This document shows, piece by piece, positions 17,613-27,146 of a stretch of 64,000 nucleotides of DNA. The stretch lies in assembly GCF_003990185.1 (NCBI RefSeq), contig NZ_RZHF01000008.1, positions 1-64,000 on the forward strand, written 5' to 3'. The notes beneath the pieces were generated by a model. It had not been told where the DNA came from, searched no databases, and saw only the letters and a list, made by a program, of their open reading frames with translations. A program made the position numbers and the translations under genes. This DNA is from Vreelandella nanhaiensis (lineage in GTDB: Bacteria > Pseudomonadota > Gammaproteobacteria > Pseudomonadales > Halomonadaceae). Position 1 is the stretch's first letter. Each line of letters starts with the position of its first letter.

Positions 17613-18678
17613 GCTTTGTTTCCTGCGTGGGCTTGGCGCTTGCTTTGACGTGGCGTGGATCAAATGCGTCGCGCAGACCCTCACCTATAAAGACCAGCAG
17701 CGAAAGCATGATAGCCAGTGTCATAAAAGCGGTGATACCCAGCCATGGGGCGTGAAGGTTGTTCTTACCTTGGGCGGCCAGCTCTCCCAGGGAGGGCGAG
17801 CCTGGCGGCAGACCAAAGCCCAGGAAGTCCAGTGCGGTAAGCGTGCCAATCGCGCCGGTAAACAGAAATGGAATAAACGTAAGCGTGGCCACCATGGCAT
17901 TGGGCAGCACGTGGCGCCACATGATAAGCCGTGAAGGTAGCCCCATGGCCTTGGCCGCACGCACATATTCAAGGTTACGGGCACGAAGAAATTCGGCGCG
18001 CACGATATCGACAAGGCCTAACCATGAAAACAGTAGCATAATGCCTAAAAGCCACCAGAATCCCGGCTGTACGAAGCTTGCCAGTATGATCAGCAAAAAC
18101 AGCACCGGCAGACCCGACCAGATCTCGGTAACTCGCTGGCCCACCAAGTCTACCTTGCCACCAAAATAGCCCTGTACACCACCTGCCAGTACCCCCATTA
18201 CCAGTGAGCCTGCCGTGAGTACTAAAGCGAAAGCAACCGAAAGCCGAAAACCGTAAATGACCCGAGCTAGCACATCGCGTCCCTGGTCATCGGTACCCAG
18301 CCAGTGGCGGCTGCTGGGCGGCGCAGGAGAAGGGCGCGTCATTTGCATATCCAGTGTCTGGTACGAAAACGGAATCAGCGGCCATATCGCCCAACCCTTA
18401 TCGCTGATCTGTTCGCGAATAAACGGGTCCAAGTAGTCGGTACGGGTAGGTAGGAAACCGCCGAACTCGGTTTCCGGGTAGTCCACCAACAGCGGCACAT
18501 ACCACTGGCCCTCAAAATGCATGATCAGAGGCTTGTCATTGGCAATCAGCTCCGCCATCAGGCTGAGAATAAACAGTACCCCAAAGAGCCAAAGCGAGAT
18601 GTGCGCCCGCCGGTTGGCTTTGAAGGCCGCCAGTCGGCGCAGGGTAATCGGCGAAAGTCGTGATGTTGTCCAGCCCAT
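17605..18678 (-). CDS. yejE: Peptide ABC transporter permease YejE
   Basis: A 357-residue inner-membrane permease of the DppC/YejE type. One N-terminal helix precedes a long periplasmic insertion (about residues 50-120), typical of YejE, then HWLGTDDQGRDVLARVIYGFRLS and five further helices. The ATPase-contact EAA-like loop is at LEYVRAAKAMGLPSRLIMWRHVLPN. I start at 18678 (MGWTTSRLSP), with GGGAG eight bases upstream and only two bases after the yejB stop. Confidence 0.95.
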   Translation of the reverse strand: MGWTTSRLSPITLRRLAAFKANRRAHISLWLFGVLFILSLMAELIANDKPLIMHFEGQWYVPLLVDYPETEFGGFLPTRTDYLDPFIREQISDKGWAIWPLIPFSYQTLDMQMTRPSPAPPSSRHWLGTDDQGRDVLARVIYGFRLSVAFALVLTAGSLVMGVLAGGVQGYFGGKVDLVGQRVTEIWSGLPVLFLLIILASFVQPGFWWLLGIMLLFSWLGLVDIVRAEFLRARNLEYVRAAKAMGLPSRLIMWRHVLPNAMVATLTFIPFLFTGAIGTLTALDFLGFGLPPGSPSLGELAAQGKNNLHAPWLGITAFMTLAIMLSLLVFIGEGLRDAFDPRHVKASAKPTQETKHA

Positions 18679-18680
18679 CT

Positions 18681-19754
18681 TCACGACTCCCTTGAAGCAA
18701 AATCGATGCGTGGGTCTACCCACACATAGGTAAGGTCAGATACCAGCTTAAGCAGCAGACCAATCACGGTGTATAAAAAAAGCGTGCCAAAGATGACCGG
18801 GTAGTCACGCTGCATAACGGCTTCAAAACCCAAAAGCCCCAACCCGTCGAGCGAGAAGATGACCTCAATCAACAACGCGCCGGTAAAGAAAATCCCGATC
18901 ATCGCGGCGGGCAGGCCAGCAATAATAATCAGCATCGCGTTGCGAAAAACATGGCCGTAAAGGATGCGCTGCTCGGCGGCCCCTTTGGCACGGGCAGTCA
19001 GCACATACTGTTTATGAATCTCATCCAGGAAACTATTTTTGGTTAGCATGGTTAATGTGGCAAAGCTGCCAATGGCCGCCGCCGTAACGGGCAATGTGAT
19101 ATGCCAGAAATAGTCTTTTATCTTGCCCCAGATCGATAGGTCAGCAAAACCGGGAGAGGTCAACCCGCGCAACGGAAACCAATCCAGGTAAGTGCCCCCG
19201 GCAAACAGCACTATCAGCAAAATGGCAAACAGGAAACCGGGGATCGCATAGCCCACAATGACAAGGCCCGAGGTCCATACGTCAAAACGCGAGCCATGGT
19301 GCAAGGCTTTACGAATCCCCAGCGGAATCGAGATCAGGTAGACCAGTAGCGTAGTCCATAACCCTAACGAAATAGACACCGGCAGGCGCTCGATCATCAG
19401 CTCAATAACGGGGCGGTCGCGGAAGAAGCTGGTGCCGAAATCAAGTGTCAGATAATCCGCCATCATGCCGATGAAACGCTCGTGAGCGGGCTTATCGAAG
19501 CCAAACTGCTGTTCCAGCTGTTCGATAAAACGTGGGTCAATTCCCCGCGCCCCGCGTGAATCGTCACTTACCTGGATATCTGCGCCCCCCATATCCAGGC
19601 GCGTGCTGGCCATAGCATTGGCGCCTTCAAAGCGGGCCAGCATCTGATCAATGGGCCCACCAGGGGCCGCCTGAACAATCATGAAGTTAAGCAGCATGAT
19701 GCCGAACAGTGTCGGGATCATGAGTAGCAGTCGGCGTAAGGTATAGCGTGCCAC
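18681..19754 (-). CDS. yejB: Peptide ABC transporter permease YejB
   Basis: A 357-residue permease of the DppB/YejB type, with a long periplasmic insertion after the first helix ([15 protein letters not shown] and beyond), as usual for YejB, and the ATPase-contact loop [23 protein letters not shown]. The start is most likely GTG at 19754 ([10 protein letters not shown] follows), with GGAG at correct distance; another GTG at 19766 is possible but poorly spaced. It pairs with YejE to form the membrane channel. Confidence 0.95.
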   Translation of the reverse strand: MARYTLRRLLLMIPTLFGIMLLNFMIVQAAPGGPIDQMLARFEGANAMASTRLDMGGADIQVSDDSRGARGIDPRFIEQLEQQFGFDKPAHERFIGMMADYLTLDFGTSFFRDRPVIELMIERLPVSISLGLWTTLLVYLISIPLGIRKALHHGSRFDVWTSGLVIVGYAIPGFLFAILLIVLFAGGTYLDWFPLRGLTSPGFADLSIWGKIKDYFWHITLPVTAAAIGSFATLTMLTKNSFLDEIHKQYVLTARAKGAAEQRILYGHVFRNAMLIIIAGLPAAMIGIFFTGALLIEVIFSLDGLGLLGFEAVMQRDYPVIFGTLFLYTVIGLLLKLVSDLTYVWVDPRIDFASRES

Positions 19755-19798
19755 AGTGCACTCCACGAATGATTAAGATATCGCTAAAGCCATTGGTA

Positions 19799-21715
19799 TT
19801 AATCGCGGCGCTGTAATTGTGCTTCGCGCTCGGTGTCGACCCACCATGAATCCAAATCCATACCATAGGCGGGGAAAGGCTCCTGATAGCCGAACTTGTC
19901 CCACACCGCAATACGCGTCTCCCCGGAATGGTAATGAGGAATAGCGTAAAATCCCCAGCGCAGCACGCGATCCAGCGCGCGGGTTGCGGTATCAAGCGCG
20001 TCACGGCTATCAGCACTGACAATGTTTTCTATCAAGGCGTCTACTGCCGGGTTGGCCAGTGCCATACGATTACGGCTTTGTGGTGCCTCGGCGGCCGCGC
20101 TACTCCAGTAGTCACGTTGCTCGTTACCGGGATTGTTCGATTGGGGGAAGTGGCTGATCACTATATCGTAATCGTAGTTGCGCAGGCGATTAAGGTACTG
20201 ATTAATATCCACGATTCGCATGGACGTTTGTACCCCGAGGCGGGCCATATTACGCAACATGGGCTGAACCACGCGTTCTAGAGCTGCATCGTAAAGCATG
20301 ACTTCCAGGCTTAGCGACTGGCCAGTTTCGGAGTGGGTCAATACACCATCGACAACCTGATAGCCCGCTTCATAGAGTAGATCGAGCGCTTTACGCAGAC
20401 GTTCCCGCAGATCTGTAGGATGATTGATCGGCAGCGGGTCGGTAAACAGGCGCTCAGAGCGATGAGATGCCAGTAGCTCCTCGCGATAAGGTTCCAGTAG
20501 CGCAAGCTCTTCATCAGAAGGCAGGCCAACGGCCTCCATTTCCGAATTCTGGAAATAGCTTTCGGTGCGCTGGTAGGCGTTATAAAAAATATTGGTATTG
20601 AGCCACGGGAAATCAAAGGTAAGGCTGAGCGCTTCGCGAACGCGAGGGTCTTGAAACTTCTCTTTCCGCAGGTTGAAGACGAACGCCTGCATCAAGGAAG
20701 GGCTAACGTCAGGTACTGTAATGCGTTTTACCAAGCCTTTACGATAGGCAGGGAAATCATACCCAATCGCCCAGGTGGCAGCGCGGGCGTCTGTCCTGAA
20801 ATCTGTCAGCCCTGCCTTGAAGGCTTCCCAGGCGATATCCCGGTCGTGGTAATAGTCGTAAATCACACGATCAATATTGTAGCGTCCCACATTGACGGGG
20901 AGATCTTTGCCCCAGTAGTTCTCATCGCGCTGATACACGATACGCCGCCCAGGGTCCACTTCACTGATGCGGTATGGCCCAGAACCTGGGTGTTTAGCTA
21001 GGGTCGGCGTGGTGAAGTCACGAGGTTCCCAGTAGTGGCGTGGAAGTATCGGCAACTGCGTCACGATTAGTGGCAGTTCGCGAGACTCAGTGCTGCTGAA
21101 TTCAAAACGTACCTGATGCTCATTCAAGGCTTCGGCTTTTTCGACATCGGCATAGTAACTGGCGTAGAAAGGGTTGCCTTCATCGCGCAACAGGTTGAAG
21201 GAAAAAACCACGTCATAAGCGGTTACCGGCTCGCCGTCCTGAAAACGTGCTTCAGGGCGCAGATCGAACTCGATCCACTTGCGAGAAGGATCCAGACGCA
21301 CTCCTTCCGCCAGAAGGCCATACACGCTGAACGGCTCGCCCGGATTGCTTACCATCAGCGTATCGTAAATCTGAGAAATACCGGTGGCCGGGGTGCCACG
21401 AATGATAAATGGGTTGGTCGAATCGAAGCTGCTGCCTACGGCGGTATGCGTAATACTGCCGCCTTTGGGCGCCTGAGGATTGACATGCGGGAAGTAAGCA
21501 AAATCAGCCGGAAGCTCAGGGCTGTCATAAAGCGACAACCCGTGCATGGTTTCAATGGGTGCGCTGTTGGAGGGTAGCGTATCGGCGGGAGTGAGACTCG
21601 AGCTCCCTATAGTGTCGGAAAGATCAGCGCCCGTTTCCGAGGCAGACGCTAATAGGCTCACCAGAAAACAGCTAACGATTAAAAACGTTTTTACAAAAAG
21701 CACACCGCGCAGCAT
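19799..21715 (-). CDS. yejA: Peptide-binding protein YejA
   Basis: A 638-residue periplasmic solute-binding protein of family SBP5 with a signal peptide (FVKTFLIVSCFLVSLLASAS). The family pattern is clear: HGLSLYDSPELPADFAYFPH, then NPQAPKGGSITHTAVGSSFD, ARFQDGEPVTAYDVVFSFNL and GSGPYRISEVDPGRRIVYQR. It collects oligopeptides for YejBEF; in enterobacteria this system also admits the peptide-nucleotide microcin C. The gene is first of the four yej genes and starts 32 bases after mltD. Confidence 0.95.
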   Translation of the reverse strand: MLRGVLFVKTFLIVSCFLVSLLASASETGADLSDTIGSSSLTPADTLPSNSAPIETMHGLSLYDSPELPADFAYFPHVNPQAPKGGSITHTAVGSSFDSTNPFIIRGTPATGISQIYDTLMVSNPGEPFSVYGLLAEGVRLDPSRKWIEFDLRPEARFQDGEPVTAYDVVFSFNLLRDEGNPFYASYYADVEKAEALNEHQVRFEFSSTESRELPLIVTQLPILPRHYWEPRDFTTPTLAKHPGSGPYRISEVDPGRRIVYQRDENYWGKDLPVNVGRYNIDRVIYDYYHDRDIAWEAFKAGLTDFRTDARAATWAIGYDFPAYRKGLVKRITVPDVSPSLMQAFVFNLRKEKFQDPRVREALSLTFDFPWLNTNIFYNAYQRTESYFQNSEMEAVGLPSDEELALLEPYREELLASHRSERLFTDPLPINHPTDLRERLRKALDLLYEAGYQVVDGVLTHSETGQSLSLEVMLYDAALERVVQPMLRNMARLGVQTSMRIVDINQYLNRLRNYDYDIVISHFPQSNNPGNEQRDYWSSAAAEAPQSRNRMALANPAVDALIENIVSADSRDALDTATRALDRVLRWGFYAIPHYHSGETRIAVWDKFGYQEPFPAYGMDLDSWWVDTEREAQLQRRD

Positions 21716-21747
21716 TGAGTACGTCCCGTATGAACAGAGCCTTCAAT

Positions 21748-22962
21748 TTAATGCCCTGAAAGTGTCAGGAGCTGGCCTGGCTGTAACGATTCAGGGCGGT
21801 CGAGTGCATTCCAACGTATTAAATCATTTTGGGTAACATTATAGCGACTGGCAATCGCTGACAGGTTATCTCCACGTTCAACGCGATGAATCGCCGACGA
21901 TTGTGTTGCAGCAAGGTCGGTTGAGGTGGTTTGCGAAAGCTGAGCTAATACCTGTGTATCGACTTCTTCCGGCACTAGAAGCGTTTGTGCACTGCGTGGG
22001 TCGATACTGCCGTTAAGCAGTCCAGGGTTTAGCTCGGCTAGCGCCGATTGGCTAACATCCAGAAGTTGAGAGGCTTGGGCGATGCTCAGCGGCTGTTCAA
22101 GTTGAACCTTGGCAAACGCAGGCTCTACGTGAATATCGGGCAATGATACGTTAAAACGTTCTGGATCATTGATAATCGTGGCGATTGCTTTTAGCTTGGG
22201 GATGTACTGCATCGTTTCATGGGGTAATGAAAGATTCCAGTAATCTCCCCCAAGGCCTTGGCTCAGTGCCTTGCGCTGCGCGCGATTAACCGTTCCAGCG
22301 CCGGCATTGTAAGCCGCCAACGACAGAATGATATCGCCTTCATACCATTCATCTGCCTGCATCTCCAGATAATCCAGTGCCGCATTGGTAGAGGTGATGA
22401 CATCAAGGCGCCCATCGTAGCTACCGTTGCGTACCAGGCCCAGTGCATCGCCGGTGCCTGGCATGAATTGCCAAAGTCCGGCTGCACCGCGGTGACTGCG
22501 GGCGCTGGGATCAAAAGAGCTTTCTACAAACGGGATCAGAGCGATTTCGCCGGGTAAGTTGCGCTCGCTAACCTGCTGGCTGATCCAGGCAAGCCAGGGA
22601 GTTGCGCGCTCTGTGATGGTGGCAATGTTATGAGGGCTGGCGCGGTAGTATTCGATCCACTCATCCACCCGAGCCTGCGCTTCTGGCGGTAGCTTGAGAT
22701 CCTGCCATTGGAAACTATGGCGGAGTGTGGTCCAGGCATCCTGGGGTTCAAGCGCCAGCGCTTCCCAGAAATGCGCTTGAAACGGCGTAGGATAAACAGG
22801 TGTAGAAGGCGTCTTGTTATTACTTAAGGAGGCATCCGAGTATGAGGGGTCATAGGCGGGCGCCGAAGCCTGAGAGTTTGCTGCCGCGGCCATTAACAGG
22901 CCCATAATTACCGTGCTGCCAGCGCTTAGTACCAAGCGCTGGCGAATCGTTCGATAGGTCAT
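21748..22962 (-). CDS. mltD: Membrane-bound lytic murein transglycosylase D
   Basis: 404 residues with an N-terminal export signal. The SLT catalytic domain (about residues 130-260) contains the catalytic glutamate in IPFVESSFDPSARS, then GAAGLWQFMPGTG and LAAYNAGAGTVNRA. One LysM peptidoglycan-binding repeat closes the protein (HRVERGDNLSAIASRYNVTQ, ending in LQPGQLLTLSGH). It cleaves glycan strands to 1,6-anhydro products during wall growth. MltD proteins usually carry two or more LysM repeats, so one clear copy is on the short side. Between gloB and yejA on the same strand. Confidence 0.94.
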   Translation of the reverse strand: MTYRTIRQRLVLSAGSTVIMGLLMAAAANSQASAPAYDPSYSDASLSNNKTPSTPVYPTPFQAHFWEALALEPQDAWTTLRHSFQWQDLKLPPEAQARVDEWIEYYRASPHNIATITERATPWLAWISQQVSERNLPGEIALIPFVESSFDPSARSHRGAAGLWQFMPGTGDALGLVRNGSYDGRLDVITSTNAALDYLEMQADEWYEGDIILSLAAYNAGAGTVNRAQRKALSQGLGGDYWNLSLPHETMQYIPKLKAIATIINDPERFNVSLPDIHVEPAFAKVQLEQPLSIAQASQLLDVSQSALAELNPGLLNGSIDPRSAQTLLVPEEVDTQVLAQLSQTTSTDLAATQSSAIHRVERGDNLSAIASRYNVTQNDLIRWNALDRPESLQPGQLLTLSGH

Positions 22963-22992
22963 AATGGATTTCGTTTAGTTTCGATAGCGTAC

Positions 22993-23760
22993 TTAGAATC
23001 GGTTCTTCCACTCACGCAGAGTGGCGAACGTCGCGAGGTCGTTATCATTAGCGCCTTGGGTACCTGCTGCTTTACGTACACTTTGTGTGCCGACACGCAG
23101 GTAAGGGTTAATTCTCAGCTCGCGTCCTATCGTGCTGGGTAAGGTGGGGCGGTTCAGAGCCCTGGCCTTTTCGCATTCCTTTAAGGCGTATTTCACGTCG
23201 TCATTCTCAGGGTCAGCCGCTTGGGCAAAAACAAGGTTCGCTTGTGTGTACTCATGGGCAGCAAAGACCAGTGTATCTCCAGAGAGTTCCGTAAACCTTG
23301 TCAACGAGGCGTGCATCTGCTCCGGCGTGCCTTCGAATAGCCGGCCGCAGCCAGCGCAGAATAAGGTGTCTCCACAAAACAGCAGGCCTGGAATGCCAGG
23401 GGCATAAAAACTGATATGGTCCAGCGTATGACCAGGCGTCGCCATAACTTCAAAAACCCGGCCCATGATGCGTATTTCATCCCCGTCACCCACGGTTTGA
23501 TCAATACCTTCAATGCTCGGGTTTGCCGGGCCAATCACGCGAGGTGCATAGCGCTTGATCAGCTTGGCCAGGCCCCCTGTATGATCCTGATGGTGATGGG
23601 TGATTAAAATGGTATTCAACGTCAGTGATTCACGTTCTAAAAGCTCGATCACCGGATCGGCTTCACCGGGATCCACCACGCAAACACTTTGACTGGTATC
23701 TTGTCTTAGTAGCCAAATATAGTTGTCGCTAAGGGCGGGAATCGGTGTCACGCTCATCAT
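22993..23760 (-). CDS. gloB: Hydroxyacylglutathione hydrolase (glyoxalase II)
   Basis: A 255-residue metallo-beta-lactamase-fold enzyme that hydrolyses S-D-lactoylglutathione in methylglyoxal detoxification. The metal site is complete: ITHHHQDHTGG, TPGHTLDHI, CGDTLFCAGCGRLFEG and AAHEYTQANLVFA. The C-terminal glutathione-binding part ends in REWKNRF. An AAGGA site lies eight bases before ATG 23760. Divergent from the methyltransferase gene, as in many gammaproteobacteria. Confidence 0.96.
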   Translation of the reverse strand: MMSVTPIPALSDNYIWLLRQDTSQSVCVVDPGEADPVIELLERESLTLNTILITHHHQDHTGGLAKLIKRYAPRVIGPANPSIEGIDQTVGDGDEIRIMGRVFEVMATPGHTLDHISFYAPGIPGLLFCGDTLFCAGCGRLFEGTPEQMHASLTRFTELSGDTLVFAAHEYTQANLVFAQAADPENDDVKYALKECEKARALNRPTLPSTIGRELRINPYLRVGTQSVRKAAGTQGANDNDLATFATLREWKNRF

Positions 23761-23858
23761 GGGCGAGATCCTTTTAGGGTTACAAAACTGCTGTTAAGTA
23801 CGTTGAAAAAACGCAGATCGGACGTTAAAAGCCGTTACTTTGGAGGGAAGCGCTGTTC

Positions 23859-24656
23859 ATGTCAAATTCGACAACGGCAACTACAGCTGCCATGCGTTTG
23901 CTAAATAGCCAGTCTTACTGGAAAACAGACGCCGGACGTGCGCTTTGGGAGGTGCAGCGTGCCTGCTTAGGGCCGGTGGTTGATAGCCGAGCGGGACGGC
24001 ATAGCCTTGAGATAGGAATGGGCCCGGCGCTAATGAACATGTCTGCTATTCCTCATCCCATTCGCTGGGCGCCAACGTTGGGCCTGGAAACCAATCCATC
24101 AACATTAGTGTGCCCCCCAGACCAACTGGCATTACCCGACCACTGCATGGACGTTGTAATTATTCATCACTGGTTAGAGCATTTGAACGATGCCCATCAT
24201 ACCCTGCAAGAAGCCGCCCGTGTGACCGCTGATAACGGCATGCTGGTGCTATTCGGTTTCAACCCCCTCGGCCCCAAAGGGCTTACACGGCAATGGCGCA
24301 AACACCGCTCGGAATTTCCCTGGAATGGTCAGTGGCACAAGCCCAGCCGGTTACGCGACTGGCTGGCGTTTGTCGACTTTGAGGTCGAGCGCGTAGACTA
24401 TTGCTGTTTCAGAGGCTTGATAAAAGCTTCCTATAAAGAGGGCTGGGAAGCACTTGGCCGCCGGCACAACTTGCCATGCGGTGAGAGTTACATGATTCAG
24501 GCGCAGCGTCGCCAGCAGAACGCCTATGTAAAACGCGTCAGATTTTCGCTGCCAAGCCCGGTTTCCTCCTCGTCACTAGGCGCGACACGGCGCGGCAAAC
24601 CTGCGCAGTTGCACGCTCAGCAGGAAGTTAAGCCATCGTCAGTTGATAAAGGATAG
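23859..24656 (+). CDS. Class I SAM-dependent methyltransferase
   Basis: A 265-residue protein with a methyltransferase fold: [13 protein letters not shown] (motif I), [19 protein letters not shown] (motif II and post-motif), and [16 protein letters not shown] (motif III). The substrate is unknown; homologues sit between gloB and rnhA in many gammaproteobacteria, which makes it a conserved neighbour without assigned chemistry. The last 40 residues are low-complexity and rich in Ser and Gln. It ends five bases before rnhA. Confidence 0.9.
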   Translation: MSNSTTATTAAMRLLNSQSYWKTDAGRALWEVQRACLGPVVDSRAGRHSLEIGMGPALMNMSAIPHPIRWAPTLGLETNPSTLVCPPDQLALPDHCMDVVIIHHWLEHLNDAHHTLQEAARVTADNGMLVLFGFNPLGPKGLTRQWRKHRSEFPWNGQWHKPSRLRDWLAFVDFEVERVDYCCFRGLIKASYKEGWEALGRRHNLPCGESYMIQAQRRQQNAYVKRVRFSLPSPVSSSSLGATRRGKPAQLHAQQEVKPSSVDKG

Positions 24657-24661
24657 AAAGA

Positions 24662-25132
24662 TTGAGTAACCAAGATGCCGAGCGCCTGCCCCAGGTGACG
24701 GTTTACACCGATGGCGCATGTCGTGGAAACCCTGGCCCAGGCGGGTGGGGAGTTGTTCTTTCGAGCGGCCAGCATGAGAAAACCTTGAAGGGTTATGAAG
24801 CTGACACTACCAATAACCGTATGGAGCTAATGGCTGCGATCATGGCGTTACGCACGCTCAACAAGCCCTGTGAGATAGCCTTATGGACAGATTCCCAGTA
24901 TGTGCGCCAGGGAATTACCCAGTGGATTCACAACTGGGTAAAACGCGGCTGGAAAACGGCTGCCAAGCAGCCCGTTAAAAATGCTGAGCTTTGGAAGGCG
25001 CTACACGAAGAGACTCACCGCCATCGGGTGGAGTGGCACTGGGTAAAAGGGCATAGCGGGCATCCCGGCAATGAGCGTGCCGATGCGCTCGCCAATGAAG
25101 CCATTGATGAACACCAGAAGAGGAGAGCGTGA
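24662..25132 (+). CDS. rnhA: Ribonuclease HI
   Basis: A 156-residue RNase HI that removes RNA from RNA-DNA hybrids. The four acidic active-site residues are visible: [39 protein letters not shown] and [10 protein letters not shown]; the substrate-handle region [20 protein letters not shown] is intact. There is no in-frame ATG before the first motif, so translation must start at TTG 24662 (AAGGA upstream within the methyltransferase stop region). Its stop overlaps dnaQ (TGATG). Confidence 0.96.
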   Translation: MSNQDAERLPQVTVYTDGACRGNPGPGGWGVVLSSGQHEKTLKGYEADTTNNRMELMAAIMALRTLNKPCEIALWTDSQYVRQGITQWIHNWVKRGWKTAAKQPVKNAELWKALHEETHRHRVEWHWVKGHSGHPGNERADALANEAIDEHQKRRA

Positions 25133-25869
25133 TGCGCCAAGTCATAATGGATACCGAAACGACTGGTATTGATCCCAAAGATGGCCATCGCATCGTGGAG
25201 ATAGGCGCTGTCGAAATGATCAACCGCCGTTTAACCGGTCGCACCTACCACCAATATATCAACCCTGAGCGGCATATTGATGCCGAAGTCGTGGAAATCC
25301 ACGGCATCGATAACGAAAAAGTCGCCAACGAGCCGGTCTTTGCCCAGATTGCCGATGAGTTTTGGGCTTTTATCGAAGGTGCTGAACTGGTTATCCATAA
25401 CGCGCCGTTCGATGTGGGTTTCATTGATCACGAGCTAGGCCTGCTTAATCGAGCACGCGGCGGTTCACCCTTGGGGCCAGTGCGCGATTACTGCCGCGTG
25501 CTTGATACGCTGACCATGGCGCGTGAGCTACACCCCGGCCAGCGCAACAGTCTGGATGCGTTGTGCAAACGCTACGATATTGATAACGGCCACCGTGTAC
25601 TTCACGGTGCCTTACTGGATTCGGAAATTCTGGCCGATGTCTATTTGGCCATGACGGGTGGTCAGACAGCATTGACGTTGGACGCGAAAGCGCCTTCCGA
25701 AGAGCAGCAGGCCAACCCTTCCAATGAAGGGCTTGCGGTGCAGCGACTTACTCTCACACCTGGCCAACTGCGCGTTATTCGGCCCACCGCTGAAGAGCAC
25801 GCCGCTCATCAGGCGAAATGCCAGGCGCATAAACTCACCTGGTTCGAGGAATACAGTCACGATGCTTAG
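25132..25869 (+). CDS. dnaQ: DNA polymerase III epsilon subunit (proofreading exonuclease)
   Basis: A 245-residue DEDDh exonuclease, with MDTETTGIDPKDGHRIVEIG (Exo I), LVIHNAPFDVGFIDHEL (Exo II) and HRVLHGALLDSEILADVYLAM (Exo III). The C-terminal tail after about residue 185 is the linker and alpha-subunit binding part. I start at ATG 25132, six bases after AGGAG; the GTG at 25129 is less well spaced. It shares one base with the rnhA stop and overlaps nudC by eight bases. Confidence 0.96.
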   Translation: MRQVIMDTETTGIDPKDGHRIVEIGAVEMINRRLTGRTYHQYINPERHIDAEVVEIHGIDNEKVANEPVFAQIADEFWAFIEGAELVIHNAPFDVGFIDHELGLLNRARGGSPLGPVRDYCRVLDTLTMARELHPGQRNSLDALCKRYDIDNGHRVLHGALLDSEILADVYLAMTGGQTALTLDAKAPSEEQQANPSNEGLAVQRLTLTPGQLRVIRPTAEEHAAHQAKCQAHKLTWFEEYSHDA

Positions 25870-26641
25870 GCGTGAAATTCCCCATCATGTGCGTGAGGGG
25901 CGGGTCATTATTGTCTCGCGCAGCTGGCTGGCGCCTGCACCGTTAAACGACGACCAGCCGTTAACGCCGCTGCAGCCCAACCAGCCCTGGTCTGAGGATA
26001 TGCAGCCACTATGCTATTGGAATGACGAACCGGTCGCTTTGTTGGTCGAGAAAGAACCAAACGACGAGTGGATCGATGGACGCCAGTGGATGACGGAACT
26101 TCCCGCCAATTGGTTTAGTCTGCTGTCTACCGCATTACAGGTAAGTGCATGGCTTGAAAACCATCGCTTTTGTGGTCGATGTGGGGCGCCGGCTACAAAG
26201 CTTGAGGCTGAGTTTGCCATGCACTGCCACGCTTGTGGACATCGCAACTACCCGCGGATTTCTCCGTGTATCATTACGCTGGTGACCAGTGGTGAAGCCA
26301 TGCTCCTGGCGCGTAGTCCGCGTTTTCCGCCTGGGCGTTACTCGACGCTGGCGGGCTTTATCGAGCCTGGCGAATCTGCAGAAGAGGCCGTGCATCGTGA
26401 GGTATTTGAAGAGGTGGGCGTGCATATCGATCAGCTACGCTATCACCAGAGTCAGGCATGGCCGTTTCCGCACTCATTGATGTTTGGATTTTTTGCTGAA
26501 GCCACGACCAAGCGCATTCGAATTGATGGGGTGGAAATCAGTGATGCGGCATGGTTTTCACCGCGGCAGCTGCCGTCACTGCCGCCGCCATACTCTATTT
26601 CACGCGAGTTGATTGAAACGCATTTGGCACGCTGGCGTTAA
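25862..26641 (+). CDS. nudC: NADH pyrophosphatase / NAD-cap RNA hydrolase NudC
   Basis: 259 residues. A zinc ribbon (CGRCGAPATKLEAEF, HCHACGHRNYPRISP) precedes the Nudix box GFIEPGESAEEAVHREVF then EEVGV, and the NudC-specific SQAWPFPHSLMFGF stretch follows. The enzyme splits NAD(H) and removes NAD caps from RNA. The ATG at 25862 overlaps the end of dnaQ by eight bases, so it is probably coupled; GAGGAA lies about ten bases upstream. The frame is open much further back only because it shadows dnaQ. Confidence 0.94.
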   Translation: MLRREIPHHVREGRVIIVSRSWLAPAPLNDDQPLTPLQPNQPWSEDMQPLCYWNDEPVALLVEKEPNDEWIDGRQWMTELPANWFSLLSTALQVSAWLENHRFCGRCGAPATKLEAEFAMHCHACGHRNYPRISPCIITLVTSGEAMLLARSPRFPPGRYSTLAGFIEPGESAEEAVHREVFEEVGVHIDQLRYHQSQAWPFPHSLMFGFFAEATTKRIRIDGVEISDAAWFSPRQLPSLPPPYSISRELIETHLARWR

Positions 26642-26687
26642 AAAAGCGCCAGCTGTTACCAACAAGGTGAAGTGGTAATAAGATACA

Positions 26688-26996
26688 TTAGTTGGGAAAC
26701 AAGCTGGTGAGCTTGGTAGCCAGCATGACATTGCCTGTAGCCTTGAGCTTCCCGGTCATAAAGGCCGTCATACCGTTAATTTCACCATTCATGATGCCCT
26801 TTAACGTGTCGGTGCTCATGCTCAGGCTAACGGAGGGGTCATCATGCTCACCTTCCTGAACATCAAGGGTACCGTCATTGATTACTAGGTAATAGTCGCC
26901 TGCATCGGAAAAGTGAAACTGGAATACGTCATCCATGCCTTTAGCGGCATCTGGGTTAAAACGAGCCTGCAGCTTTTCAAGTGCATTATTTGACAT
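26688..26996 (-). CDS. SCP2 sterol-carrier domain protein
   Basis: A 102-residue stand-alone SCP2 domain. It has the family pattern: VFQFHFSDAGDYYLVINDGTL, a middle DPSVSLSMSTDTLKGIMNG, and the C-terminal KLKATGNVMLATKLTSLF. Such proteins have a hydrophobic tunnel and bind lipids or acyl-CoA; the bacterial role is not defined. Monocistronic, convergent with nudC. The 3' region has an A/T-rich inverted repeat (CTGGCG/CGCCAG around 26632-26652) that is not a typical terminator. Confidence 0.92.
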   Translation of the reverse strand: MSNNALEKLQARFNPDAAKGMDDVFQFHFSDAGDYYLVINDGTLDVQEGEHDDPSVSLSMSTDTLKGIMNGEINGMTAFMTGKLKATGNVMLATKLTSLFPN

Positions 26997-27146
26997 AACT
27001 GGATCTCCATTGGCTATAGAAAGCGCATATAAATAAGGGGTATTAACCTGATAAGGTGAGTGAGAGTATTTTAAACAATTGTTTTAATCAAGCGGTGTAA
27101 CACGGTATCAAACGCAAGTGGTGAATCTCGCCATAGGAGAGTGTAC

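Noticed and set aside
26632..26652. Terminator between nudC and the SCP2 gene
   Set aside because: The inverted repeat has its A/T run in the loop, not after the stem.
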